Shown here: piece after piece, positions 31,139 to 43,002 of the stretch | Position numbering within the stretch: the stretch's first letter is position 1 | Layout of the letters: each line of letters starts with the position of its first letter | The notes under the pieces: model-generated | Told to the model about the DNA's origin: nothing | Seen by the model: the letters and a program-made list of their open reading frames with translations, nothing else | Databases searched by the model: none | Source of the DNA: Knoxdaviesia capensis | Taxonomy: Eukaryota > Ascomycota > Sordariomycetes > Microascales > Gondwanamycetaceae | Assembly: GCA_001510575.1 (NCBI GenBank) | Contig: LNGK01000019.1 | Location: forward strand, 1-64,000 | Direction of reading: 5' to 3' | DNA: 64,000 nt | Program-made: the position numbers and the translations under genes

Positions 31139-33808
31139 ATGTTTTCAAGATTATTTTCGAGGGCTAAACAAGACCAATGCGGATATAACATCACCATTGA
31201 ACAGTTTCGCCAAAATGAGTACCCCATGCTGAAAGGTCGGTTTTATACCATGCCCATTCTTCAGCAACCTTAAGCTTTTAGGATCGGATGGCATATTGAT
31301 AACAAACCTCACCGGTTCACTTCATAACCCATAGATTGTGTGTACCTGGACCATGCTGGCACAACGCTGTACTCGAAATGTTTGCTTGAGGCTTTCTCTC
31401 GGACAATGACCGAGACGCTATTCGGAAACCCCCACTCCGGCTCGTACCCGTCTCAGGCGTCGACGATGAAAATTGAGAATGTCCGGCAACGTATGCTTTC
31501 GTTCTTCAACACTGACTCCACTGCTTTCGACCTTGTCTTTGTTGCCAACACGACTGCCGCAGTTAAACTCCTTGTCGAGGGTATGAGGTCTCTCCCGGGA
31601 GGCTTTGACTATGCTTACCACGAGGCTTGTCATACAAGCTTGATAGGTGTTCGCGAAGAAGCGTCTGAGTCTGTCTGTGTCGATGATTCTGCGGTTCATC
31701 AATGGGTTAAAGGAACTCGGCCTACTACAGGTTCCCGCACAACACTTTTTGCATACTCTGCGCAATCTCACATGACTGGACGAAAATACCCTAGATCCTG
31801 GGCCAGTGATGTCCGGGCCGCGATACCAGAGTGGGAATCACAACCGCAGGTATACACCCTCCTTGATGCTGCCTCTTTCGCTGCCACATCTCCTCTCGAT
31901 TTAAGCGATGTCGACAAAGCACCGGACTTCGTGGTTCTCAGCTTATACAAGATCTTCGGTTTCCCGGATCTGGGGTGTCTCCTCATTCGGAAACAGGCTG
32001 AGCCAATATTCCAAAATAGGTCCTACTTTGGTGGTGGTACCGTGGATATGGTGGTGTGCTCCCGTCAGGAACAATGGCATGCACCAAAAACAGAGTTTCT
32101 CCATGAGAAACTGGAGGACGGAACTCTCGCCTTCCATTCTATAGTCGCCCTGGATGCCGCCCTGGATTCTCACGAACGACTTTTCAGCTGCATGTCTTCC
32201 ATATCTGCACACACTTCCTTCCTGAGGCGGCGCCTGCTTGACGGTTTGAGATCTTTAACGCACGAAAACGGAGCTTCTGTGTGCATTGTATACACGGATG
32301 ATATATGTCCTGACGGCTCCGGGCCCGTCGTGTCCTTCAATCTGCAAAATCACCGTGGAGCCTGGGTCAGCGCAACTGAATTCGAAAAACTGGCCAATGT
32401 CAAAGGATTCTTCCTCCGGACCGGTGGGCTTTGCGCGCCGGGGTCAATTGCGTCAGCGTTGAACCTGTCTCCCTGGGAGTTACGAAGAAATTTCTCAGCT
32501 GGGTTCACGTGTGGTAGTGACCAAGACATCGTGTCCGGGAAGCCAACCGGTGCCATTAGAGCTAGTCTCGGAGCGATGAGCGTTATCTCCGATGTTGACC
32601 GTTTCATACAGTTCCTAGAGGAATTCTTTGTCGAGAAAAGCCAATTGGACGTGCCAGTGGAGAATGTTCCACACTCTCACAAACAGACAGGGCTGCAAGT
32701 CAAGTCACTGACTGTGTATCCTGTCAAGAGTTGCAGTGGATTTAACATCCCACCCAACATTCCGTGGGAAATCAAACCAGAGGGGCTTGCCTGGGACAGA
32801 GAGTGGTGTTTGCTACATCGTGGGTCCGGGCAGGCCCTTAGCCAGAAGCGATACCCCAAGATGGCACTACTCCGACCGAAAATAGATCTTGACGTTGGTA
32901 TACTTCGCATTGAGGCTACCACGCCAACTGGCGATGTGGCAGGGGGGGTCTCAGTTCCATTGTCGATGAATCCAAACCTCTTCGAATCAGATGCGAAGAA
33001 CAAGTCGCGCTCGTCACGTGTCTGCGGCGACAGCATTACAGCCATGGTATATGCAGTCGACGAGGTCAACGAATTCTTTACTAGGTTCCTGGATGTTCCT
33101 TGTGTTCTTGCTCGGTTTCCAGCAACTAGTCAAGCAGGCTCCAATACACGATACTTCAAGTTGCGGCGTCCTGGTGGTGGTCCCACAAACAGGAAAAAAG
33201 TCGACCCCGATGGCAATAATTCCAGCACTGTCACAGTAAATAAGTCGTCTCGTTCGCTCCCAATTCTCGACCCTCCATCTCCCCCCGATTCGGATACTGA
33301 TGTTGACCCTACTCGGAGTCGCATCCTTCTTGCAAACGAGAGTCCAATTCTGCTAATCCACGAATCAAGCGTTAAAGCGGTCAATGAAAGCTTGAGTATG
33401 CGAGCTCCCAGATCTGCAGAAATTTCCCCGACAGCCTTTCGGGGCAACATCATCGTTGGTACCAGTGGATTCGGGAGTGATGGCATCAAAGAAACACACG
33501 GGAACCCAAATCAGCAGCCCCCTGATGTCACTCCATACGAGGAAGACTTTTGGCAGACCCTATCAATCGGTGGGCAACGGTTTCAAGTGTTGGGGCGATG
33601 CGAGCGGTGCCAAATGGTCTGTGTCAATCAGGAAACTGGGCAGAAGGGCATGGAGCCATTTTTGACGCTGGCAAAGACACGGAGGTCGGAGGGCAGGGTG
33701 TATTTTGGAGTTCACATGGGGCATCTGAGAGGACGCGATGGCAGCCGGCGCGATCAGTTCCCGACTCTCAAAGTCGGGGATGAGGTTGTAGTTGAAGAAG
33801 CCATGTGA
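31139..33808 (+). CDS. hxB: Molybdenum cofactor sulfurase HxB
   Basis: Two exons (31139-31235 and 31335-33808) give 856 residues. The N-terminal NifS-like domain contains YLDHAGTTLYSK (residue 36 on), the pyridoxal-phosphate Lys in LYKIFGFPDLG (K238) and the persulfide Cys in RTGGLC (C399). The C-terminal MOSC domain begins near residue 487 (VKSLTVYPVKSCSGF) and includes GLAWDREW and a terminal CxRCQMVCVNQETG. The enzyme exchanges oxygen for sulfur on desulfo-molybdenum cofactor, activating xanthine dehydrogenase and nicotinate hydroxylase in the cytosol. Exon 1 was found by joining EYPMLK to DCVYLDHAG across a 99-nt intron; MFSRLF is the only ATG start in frame. A Ser/Pro-rich insertion sits inside the MOSC domain around residues 670-700. 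Confidence 0.95.
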
Positions 33809-35416
33809 AAAATGGTATTCTAGAAAATTGCATTTCGCACATGGCAAATATGACACCATGCAGCAAGAGGGAGCCCACCAAACACTTTATATTATATGTA
33901 CACGCCATTCTATGTATGTATCACAAGTCGTGAGTATCGTTTGGATACGGACTATCTGGACATATGTATCTTGCAGAGGTTGTATTTCTGTGTGTGTATA
34001 TGTTAGACCTTGACACCGGCCAGAGAGTGTCAGATGTCGCGGCACCTGAAAAGAAAGAAAAACTGCACCCCTGTCTGATAACCGTGTTCTTTGGTGTTAG
34101 GTCTGCGCCCGTGCCGGCCTGGTAACACACGAATTCTCATGTTCCTCGGCAACCACACCAAGTGAATCCTTGAAGAAGGTATAAATATGAGCAGGTTCCC
34201 CTGTGGTTTTGTTCATTTCTCTCATTTTCACACACACTCCACAAATCACCCAGGCTCTTTTCATTTCCACTCTGGTTTTCTGATCCTCTCTAATGTCGCC
34301 ATCCATCTGCCATGTCTATTTTGTCCCAACTACGTTGGAACATCCCGGGACTTCCTTGTCGCCACGCGTGATATCACTACGTCGAAATGGATAGTTCCGC
34401 TGACAAGGTATATGTTACTTATCGCAAGAGACATTAGCGGTTGTTGCACACACCAGTAGGCCACAAGTGTTGATCTCTAGATCTGGAAAAGATAGAGACG
34501 GCGGAGGGCTCAGAAAACCGAACGACGGCCTGAAGGAGGAAGTCCCATCATTTTGTCTTCTTAAGCCCTAGGTGTTCGTGGCCCGGGCCTGTCGGTGCCA
34601 AATATCACATTTCTCCCTCCCCGTCCCGGGCACGACGTTAAAAGGCCCAAACTGCATCAGACGTCAGTCTTTTGCATGCGAGGAGTGCCATCTACCTCGT
34701 ATCTGGCCTTCGATACCACCACGCCAGTGCTTTGAGCACCTGCGAACACGCACCTGTCCTAGGCAAGACTTTTAAAATGCCCCTTTTCGCTTGAGTTGGC
34801 CGAACCCCGGCTGGGGTCAAACCAATTCTCGTCCAGCACAGTCTGTATGATGAGTCAACTGCTTCCACGGCTAGATTTTGATTTGTTTAGAAACGAAAGG
34901 GTGAGTTAATCGTTTCTCATCTGGGTATGTCTTGTTCTCAAAGCTAACGTGGTTACATCTTCTTTCAGTGATGTCTGTCATGTTCAAATGATTGGTAAAG
35001 AACGCATGATGTACGCTGAACGGACAACGAAGTATGTTCATTCTCATTCGGTTAGTGTGGTCCTTGTTGCTATCTCGTTTTACTACATATACCTATATCC
35101 ACCGTTACTAACTCCATATTCTGCAGTTTGTCTAGCGTTACTCGGATTGAGGTTGTTGACTCTCTCGCGGCTTGGAACTGGCGATCCCTGTGACAAGTTT
35201 TTGATGATTCCTGGTATTTTGCAACGACATGGCAACATGTAAAAGAATGATGAGAGCTGATTTACGCAACTGATCTGCTATTTTTCTTTGTTCCGATATT
35301 GGCTAGTTACACAACCTTCCTGGAACTTTGTTGATTCTGTGATCTGCCAAATCCAAATACACTCACTACCAATATATTTTCACTTGGATCTCTCGTGCGT
35401 GAACAATCTGTTCCAT
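33809..35416. other. Intergenic region with an orphan TATA-like leader
   Basis: 1.6 kb downstream of hxB. A TATAAATA at 34180-34187 on the plus strand is followed by a CT-rich, initiator-like stretch (to about 34290), but only very short frames follow and I could not build a convincing spliced gene. It could be a non-coding transcript or a small unrecognised gene. Confidence 0.4.
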
Positions 35417-35875
35417 TTACAATAACATGGGAAGGTCGCAGTCCGCCCATGCACCAACTAGGTGGACCCGGAAGTCGGCGGTGATGGTCCAACCGTTCCA
35501 CGTGTGTAACTTCAAACACCACATTACGCACGACATGTATTCATCTGTCAGCGTGAGCAACAGGGCGGAATGAGCTGGTGTAGAACGAAACTTACTTCCG
35601 CCACATTTGTCCAAAGAAATTAGGCTTTCGTGACTGTTCGTGAAAGCTCTCTCTGCGAGCAGCGCCTTCTGGGGATCGCTTTTGATCGATGAGGCTTTGG
35701 AAGAGAGCCGAGTTCTGAGATCCAGGAAGTTAGGGTTGGGTGTTGTAACACCGAGTCCAGCTTGTGCTAATCAAGAGACCCCGAGACACAAAAAAGGGGA
35801 TAGTCGTAGATGGTATGAACTTACACGGCGCTTTTCGGGAGATCTGTTGTTGACTGGAGTTCCGTTGGCGTCCAT
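35417..35875 (-). CDS. Small predicted protein of unknown function (tentative)
   Basis: A three-exon minus-strand model (35875-35827, 35766-35596, 35544-35417) gives 115 residues. Support comes from an ATG after a TATAAAG box at 35990-35995, introns of 60 and 51 nt (typical sizes here), a good second donor (GTAAGT) and second acceptor (TGACAG), and a sensible frame containing TPNPNFLDLRTRLSS. The weak point is the first donor (GTGTAA); a stronger GTAAGT two bases later shifts exon 2 into another open frame (HKLDS..). Intron 2 is 51 nt, stop-free and in frame, so retention is also possible. There is no signal peptide. I do not recognise a domain. The second half, rich in Trp/Cys/Met, may be mis-spliced. 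Confidence 0.38.
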
Positions 35876-35989
35876 CTCTGCAAATATATCAATATTTAAA
35901 AGGCTTAGTCGAAGGTTTCACTTTAGTGTTAGGAGTTTGGGGGAGGGTTGAGATAAGCTCCTAGATGAGGTGGATGAGACAACGGCCCC

Positions 35990-35995
35990 TTTATA
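35990..35995 (-). promoter_or_regulatory. TATA box of the small minus-strand gene
   Basis: TATAAA followed by GGGGC on the minus strand, 115 bp upstream of the ATG at 35875, with CT-rich sequence in between. It is the main reason for believing a transcript starts here. Confidence 0.45.
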
Positions 35996-37375
35996 TGTTT
36001 GGTTCAGCTTCACGAAAGACCAAAGGTGAAGGCCAGACCATCCCAGACCTCATCTAGTCCATGTGCATGTATCGAATGTTGACGTGCGGTTTCCTAGTTC
36101 AAAATAGACTACACAGGCAGATCAGGACATGCGCGCACATGCCCAGCCGCAGCTTCATATGTGTACACACACTTTCTCCAATTATTTGGAGACATGACAC
36201 ATGAACTTCTCTAGAGCTCATAAAGGTCCAATAGTTTCAAGCAGAGCAGATCTACGGTGTGTGACTTTGACATGTACATAACTTACCCCGCGCGGCTTCG
36301 TGGAAATCTCAAAGGGAAGTTCAACAGAAACGCGAAAAGAAGAAAGTTGCGTATGACGTTAGGTTACCCGATGACACTGGCCGGAGGGCCGGAGTGGGCT
36401 TAGCGGCGATGAACCGTTATGTGACCGCCTTATAACCATCTGCCAGAAACCGTCCTTCATTTTGCTATCGGTGGCGTGATTAGTCAATCCAGGATTTGGG
36501 GTATTTTGAAATCGTTGGTCTGAACCGGCTTTGGAACACAAATACCCCAGCGCGCGCGGGCGCATTTGGAGACCCGGATCGGTCCTGGACCGTCTCCGGA
36601 TCTTAAACCCTATTACCGGGACTTGCGGAACAGCACGCCAGGTTGGCGGGAATTCTCTAGAACTTGAGCCCTTCTTAGCCACAGCTAAAATTGTGATTCG
36701 GGGAGCGTGCGTCGACTTGATTCATAGATATCTATTAATGACTACAAATATACACGCACGCACACAGACACCTTCAACCTTAGCATTTCGAGACAGTAAC
36801 CTTGGAACATGATTCAAGAGGCTAGCCTCAATACACTACACACCAGTTGCTTCTATCTTCTAGCAACGTGAAGCTGGGAGGTGAGTAGCCCACCAGCTAG
36901 CCAACCAGCCAACCAAAAAATGTATGAGGCTCAAAAAGAAAAGTCAGAAAAAAAACAATAGGAAGCATCGCAGTCTATAGTCCGCCACATGCTTATTCGT
37001 AGATACCGCGCTAGCCAGCTGACGCAAGTGAAAGCCCCATTGTTGATTCATACTTACATGTAGGTGCATGTGAGGAAGTGTATGAGGAACAAGGGGGAGG
37101 GTAACCCCCACATTCCCATCTCTTGATATCCCGGGGGGTACCCAGGCGTTTTAGTTGTTCAACTGATCTGTTGCATAAAACCGAAATACACATTGAACCA
37201 AGGTTATGCCCCAGTTGCTCGCTAGATTTGAAAGCTCATCCTGGGGGAGAACGAAGATACCCGGAAAGCATCATTGCTCATATAACTCCGGGTAAAGATC
37301 ACACCACCGGAGCGGTGACGACGGCGATGGTGGCGGTGGGAAAATGTCCAGATGTGCGCATTGCGATATAGACGC
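35996..37375. other. Intergenic region, no gene seen
   Basis: 1.4 kb between the small predicted gene and the Mpo1-like gene. I see no frame with plausible codon use. The last part should be the 3' end of the minus-strand Mpo1-like gene. Confidence 0.55.
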
Positions 37376-38188
37376 TCACTGGCTCGTTTCGGCGACCGGA
37401 GTGGCCTGGCTAGGCTTTTCGGCCTTTGCATGCATCTTCGCTACCGCGGTCACGGTGGCAGCTTTAACACGGCTGTTGAGTTCCTGGCGGTAACCCAGCA
37501 TGAATAAAAAGCGAAGCCACACGAAGAACGGGGCGATGAAGATGGCATGGATGACATCCAGGGCATGTCCAGGGAGGCGTCCCTCAAACACAACATTTCC
37601 AACGAATTGAATGAGGGAGCACAAGACCAACACGGCGACGGCTGCCTGGTTCGTCATGGCCGGGGCTTCAACACGCTGGGCGTTTGACCGGGCGGTGACC
37701 CATAGACAAAGACCTGCCATCAATATTCCGGCAACGGGCTCCATCAACACGTAGAGGCCACCCCATGTCAACGCAGCTAGCGTGCCCAAGTTGAGATCCA
37801 GGTTAGGGAGGGTCAGCCAAGGCGGCAATGGGATCAGTGTGCCAGAGTTTGTAGCCTTTTGAAATAGCACGAGATGCGGGCATTCGAACGTCAGCAAGCG
37901 GCAGAGTTATGCATGAAACTGAAAGCGAAGACCCAGAAGACGGTGGATCAAGTTTTGTGGTACGTACTAGGCAAAACGCGGAAAATAGGATCGGAGGCAC
38001 ACAGAGCATGTGGATGACCAGGTTGATTGAGTTCTGGTGATGGGCGCCGTACTGTAGTCAGGAAAGAGCCGACCCGCAGAGAGACAGCAGGATGGTTAGG
38101 ATGGAAACAAAGCCGCAAATTCAGATGAAGGACAGAGGCGTACGAAGACCAGATGCTTCTCCAAATCCAGAGACATTGAGGCAGCCAT
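37376..38188 (-). CDS. Mpo1-like DUF962 membrane protein
   Basis: Three exons (38188-38144, 38051-37968, 37855-37376) give 202 residues. The sequence LEKHLVFYGAHHQNSINLVIH spans the first junction and is the family signature, with conserved His residues proposed as iron ligands. Hydrophobic segments follow at about 30-45, 70-90, 95-110, 125-140 and 150-170, consistent with a multi-pass ER membrane protein. Yeast Mpo1 (YGL010w) is an Fe2+-dependent dioxygenase in alpha-oxidation of 2-hydroxy fatty acids during phytosphingosine breakdown. The tail is Lys/Ala-rich and polar. Length (202 versus about 174 in yeast) is normal for filamentous fungi. Confidence 0.92.
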
Positions 38189-39583
38189 GTTATCCGGGAG
38201 TTAGGGTGCGAGGTGATGGCAGCTGGATTCCTCGTCAAAGTTGGGAGAAGGAGGCTGGGCCGGGCTAGGTTCCCCGTCCAGAAGATAGGCTATGGCTGGT
38301 AGAAATAGCGAAGAGGACGGAGCTGGTTTGGACCTAGGTTGGGTTGGAGTTGGAAATGGTGGAGGTCTTACGGGAGGGAACGAAACAGAGAGAGAGATAG
38401 ATAAGGCGAAATGGAGTGTGGACAATAAGTAAAGAAGCTCTCTAAAGGAAGAAAAACCAAATTATAGATAATAAGCACATAAAACAATCATCTAATGAAT
38501 CCAGTAGTAGCAACCGTTATGGCCATAATCAGGTTTGTTTTGACACGTGTGATGTGAAAACACAATTCAGGTCAAGAAAAAAACAGGAGGACAAAAGGTT
38601 GCAAGGGAGGCGGATGTTATTATATCTAGCTATCTCATAGGTCATTGAGATAGAGCAAACCCCCCCCCCCCTAAGCACACAAGCTTAAACGAGAAACACC
38701 CAAAAATGTCGTGTGTGAGGTTCGGGTCACTTCAAAACCCAGTAACATGGTATTAGGGTTAAAAAAACTGGACCTTAAGAGGGCTCACAAGTCTAGATTA
38801 GGTAAACTCAAGATATAATATATTTAAAGTGTTTTCTCACATGGTATAATGAAGAAAAATAATATACCTTTGGCTATATGCTATGGAGTTAGATATCTAT
38901 TACTAAATAAAGCTCAGAAATTCCTATTCCCTAATATAGAAAGAATATGGATCAGGAAGTCTTAATAGCACCTCAGAATTGTTTCCTAAGGTGGTGCTGT
39001 GGCAACATTTTCTTGATATGTGGCTGCGTATATCGTGCGCCACATTTCCAGTTCCTAAGTTTTCTAAGGTCTCTCACATCAATAATAATAACTGCATTTC
39101 CTTGATGCACATCATTCATCTAACATCTTTCAAGATACTCACCAGTCATCCACCACCATTCTTACAGGCCACGACCAGCTAGTTTTTGAGCTTTATCATT
39201 CTGCTGCCAGCTCTTCCACACACACCTCATTCAATTCCGACGACCATTTCGAGAGGTAGTACCAGTGAGTTGGCGCGGCCAGTTCTGACTCCTTCTCTCA
39301 ACTCGCTCATTCCTGGCTTCCTTGTCGCGTCTGCTTTCTTTTCTTTTTCGTCGGAGATTTGTTTTCGAGCTTGTAGTAGCGCTTGATACCGTGCTCGAAA
39401 TTTGTCTCCTCAGACGACACCCGGCGCGTGTCATTCCAGCCATAACCCCTCGGTCCGCGATTTCTACCGTTTTCTTTCTTTGTGGCGGTAACGACGACGA
39501 CCGCTTGTCGAACGCTGACCGGCCTCTTCTTCTTCCGCGATCTTCCCACCAGCTTCTTTACCCCCCCCCGGTTCATTGCGATA
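38189..39583. other. Divergent promoter region of the Mpo1-like gene and RPB7
   Basis: 1.4 kb between start codons, with a poly-C run near 38661-38671. The 400 bp before RPB7 are CT-rich on the plus strand and look like its leader. Frames open there end before or run out of phase with RPB7 and are not conserved-looking. No gene is seen. Confidence 0.6.
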
Positions 39584-40349
39584 ATGTTCTTCCTTTACAA
39601 CATGGAGCGGCGCGTGACGCTGCATCCATCATACTTCGGCCGCAATATGCAGGAGCTGGTGACAAACAAGCTGCTGAAGGATGTCGAGGGCACATGCGCT
39701 GGGAGTTACTACATTATTACGATCATGGACGCATTTGATATCTCGGAAGGTCGCATTCTTCCCGGAAGCGGGCTCTCCGAATTCACAGTACACTATCGGG
39801 CTGTGGTTTGGCGACCCTTCAAAGGCGAGACGGTACGGCTTCCTTCTATACCCTACCCGGAAATCTTCAACCTGTGACTAACGAAAGCTCTCTTCAAACT
39901 CTCTTGTAGGTCGATGCCATCGTTGGATCAGTCAACCATCAGGGCTTCTTTGCTCACGCCGGCCCCCTCAAGTTGTTCGTCTCTGCACATGTACGTCGCG
40001 TCCTAGAGTCCATTGTGGTAGCCCTATGTTCCTGCCTCCTTCATCGGGATGGTACGTCTAACCAATTATCTCTATTCAAATAGCTTATCCCGTCGGACGT
40101 GAAATGGGATCCCAACGCAACGCCCCCGCAATTTACGAATAATGAGGACGTCGTAATTGAGCCTGGCACGCAAGTGCGCGTCAAAATCATCGGCATGCGA
40201 ACCGAAGTTGGCGAAATGTGGGCGATCGGAAGTATCAAGGAAGATTTTCTTGGGTTAGTTTGCCCCAGTCCTGGGTCTATTCGACCGCGCTCTACGCAAC
40301 CTATACTAACACGTTTGTCTCTCACAGCTGCTTGCAAGAGCAATACTAG
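39584..40349 (+). CDS. RPB7: RNA polymerase II subunit Rpb7
   Basis: Four exons (39584-39832, 39910-39990, 40084-40253, 40328-40349) give 173 residues, the usual Rpb7 length. It begins MFFLYNMERRVTLHPSYFG as in Rpb7. The N-terminal tip domain is followed by an RNP-like/S1 (OB-fold) half with DAIVGSVNHQGFFAHAGPL and the C-terminal MWAIGSIKEDFLG. Exon 4 is only 22 nt and adds CLQEQY, which restores the correct length. Rpb7 with Rpb4 forms the stalk of Pol II, binding nascent RNA and linking transcription to mRNA export and decay. Confidence 0.97.
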
Positions 40350-40992
40350 TCCAGTACTCGACGGTGGCCCTCTCGTTCCACACCTTTTTTTTTCTGCTTT
40401 TTCTTCTGCTTTTTCTGTTTTTGTGTGTTTTTCTTTCTTTCCCTTTTAAGCAACAGGTGCACTAAGAAATTTTGTAATGTCTATGCGATATGCGAAGCTT
40501 GGGAAAAGTTTGGCGTTCATGAACTTGGGTTTTGGTGGTTAGGTTGTTTTCTATCAGTATTCTTAGCACTCTTGTTCTCTTCCTTTCTATCGGCATTGAT
40601 ATGGGGTTAAACAGCTTTCATGGCGCGGGCCTTTGCGTAAACAACAGGTAAATGTGTATAATGATCACACAATTTTTATTAGACATTTATCATCAGGTTC
40701 ATATATGTGTAGTGAGGCCTTTTGGGTGCATGTATTGATATCACATTTCAAACTCTATACCAGCATCTCACATTCTAAGACAAGAGATTTCATTAAAATA
40801 AAGGTCTGTTTTTAGACCGTCTAACCCGGAGTACCTTATAGAGGGTATATATAATCCATAGAGAATGCGTCATGTGCGTATATCATCAGAAACCTAACCT
40901 GTACGAGAAACCCCCAAAAATAATGTAGCAAAATAGCAGTTTGATGAAAAGAGTCCAGACATGTGGGACAGAAAAACTCATGAAAGCAATAG
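40350..40992. other. Convergent intergenic region, no gene seen
   Basis: 643 bp of AT- and T-rich sequence holding the 3' ends of RPB7 and the membrane-protein gene. No gene is seen. Confidence 0.65.
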
Positions 40993-43002
40993 CTATGACC
41001 GGCGCCGACCTCCATCCACACCATCCATTTCATGGGATTGGTATGGGTATGTATAACGCATGTCATAGTTCTCCGCTGAAAGCTCGCCAACGTTGGGGAA
41101 GTTTGGCTGTTTCCCAGGCGGCGAAGACGACATGGGTTGTTGGGAGTGGCCATTGGTAGCCATGGCGTAGGCATGGTTCGTCGACTCGCTCTTGAGAACC
41201 GGTGCTCGGCGTTGCATGCCATCTGAAGACGCCCCAGCAGCCACCACATCGGGGGACAAAAATGCCGGGCTTGTTGGCGACCGCGCGGTCAGCTCTACAG
41301 GTTGCTGGGCGACTACCGACACAGGTATTTGTGGTGGTGGTGAGCTAGCTGTGCCTGGTGCATACTGTGGGTTACCATTTCCTGGGGGTGATGAGAAGTC
41401 CAAGCCATGATTCGGCGACGGAACGAAGACACTAGGTAATGTGGGAGACGCCGACATTGGAAGAGCGCTCGGAGTGCCGGAGGGTGGAGATGGTCGTGGC
41501 GCTGCGGCAGTCCCACCGTATGAGACAAAGTCGCCATCGGAGTCTGAATCGTTTCCGGCGCCAGCACCCCGAGCACGGCGGCGGCGGCGCTGCCAAAACA
41601 GGAACGCCGCCATGGCGATGGCGAAAGCCCCAGCTGCTGATCCAATCGCTATCCCGACCGTAGCACCGGTAGAGAGACCCCCGCCGCCCCCGCTTCCAGG
41701 AGTTTCAGTAGGCTCCGAAGTCGTGGTTGAAGTTGCGGTCGTGGAAGATGGGCCTGTATGAGAAGGGTCCGTGGTTTGGGGGGATGGAGTAGTGGACGGG
41801 TCGGATTTGGTCTCGATGGTCGACTCAGTTGTGAAGTGTGTGGTCGGCCGGCGACTGGTAACAGTGACAGTCGATGTTGAGAACATGGTGGTAGATGCGT
41901 CGAGAACACGAGTGGAAGTCTCCACAATGGTGGTAGTAGCTGTTGATGTTATCAGCCGGGTGACAGTTGTGGATGAGTGCGTAGATATCGTGTGTAAAAT
42001 AGTGTTTACAACTGTCACTGTCACTGTCACCACGACACCAGAGTTGGCCTGGCGTCGATCTAGTAGAGAGCCGACATCGGCATCGGTATCGGGAAAGTGA
42101 AGAGAGGTCGGTGCTGCAGTGACGGGCATGACATCTCCCTGGCGACGACGCCGCTGCGCGTTTTCAAAGACTGTAGTAGTAGTGAAGGTGATTTCAGTAT
42201 GGGTACCGGCCGGGGATGTTACAGTTATCACGGCGATCGAGAAAATAGTCGATGTTTCAACGACAGACTGCACAATCGTGACTGCATCGACAACAGTTTG
42301 GGTTGTAGTAGCGGTCGTAGTTTGAGTCGTGATGGTTGTACGCGTCGAAGTTGAGATATTTGGACTGCAGCAAACGAGTTAGTACATGTAATTCAGCCCA
42401 GCGCCGACATCAGTACCGGAATCTGTTAGCCAGTCCGTAACTTACACTTCAGACACACACACTCCTTGCAAACAAATCGTGCCGTCAGAGCAACATCCGG
42501 CCGCGCCACAACATGTTGACCCAGTAGCACAGCACGAGCCTCCAGAACAGCACACGGAGTTTGTCGAGCTACAGCACCAATCTGAAGAGGCATCACTGCA
42601 GCAGGTACCGCAATCAGCGCATGAGTTTGATGGATCATTGGCAAAGCAGTAGTTGCTACCGTTTTCCTGGCATTGACGCTTTTCGAGCAAGATCGTCAGT
42701 TGTGCCGGCGGCACTGCTCCGGCAATTGGTGGTAAGCCGGGGAAAGCCGGGGCGGGAGCGAAAATGCCATACAAGCCTCGAATGTCAGGCTCGATCGGGT
42801 CGAGGTTGGAGGTGGGAACAGAATCAGATGTCTGTGGAGGAGCAGTCAGATCCAAGTCGTCGACGGAGATTGCAGAAGACACGGCTGAGGCTGGTTGAAG
42901 CAGATTTGCTGTCACGGTCGAAAGGAGTAGAAAAAACAGGAGCCAGATGCCGCCAGCCGCCACCGGCTGGAATGGGCGGAAAGAGGAACTTGGGTAGGTC
43001 AT
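40993..43002 (-). CDS. Single-pass membrane protein with Cys-rich (granulin-like) ectodomain
   Basis: Two exons (43002-42446 and 42364-40993) give 642 residues. An N-terminal hydrophobic segment (about 18-33, WLLFFLLLSTVTA) is a signal peptide. A Kex2-type KR site at about 108-110 precedes a 73-residue block with 18 Cys, including six CC pairs, spaced like a granulin/knottin. A long Thr/Ser/Val-rich stalk follows, with repeated TVTVT and STTT, further RRRR and RR sites near 257 and 289, a Gly/Ser hinge, one membrane span at about 420-443 (VGIAIGSAAGAFAIAM) and a basic stop (RRRRR). The ~200-residue cytoplasmic tail is Pro/Ser-rich with many SP sites. The topology resembles the fungal cell-wall stress sensors Mid2/Wsc, but it lacks a WSC domain and I do not claim orthology. 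Confidence 0.85.

Noticed and set aside
34949..35242. 97-codon plus-strand frame with hydrophobic centre
   Set aside because: It starts at a non-ATG codon inside a T-rich stretch, and attempts to splice it to an upstream ATG (34849) ran into a stop at the junction.
39322..39738. 138-codon plus-strand frame upstream of and overlapping RPB7
   Set aside because: It overlaps the RPB7 start in another phase and reads through the CT-rich leader. It has no recognisable motif, and a long upstream frame of this kind would block RPB7 translation.
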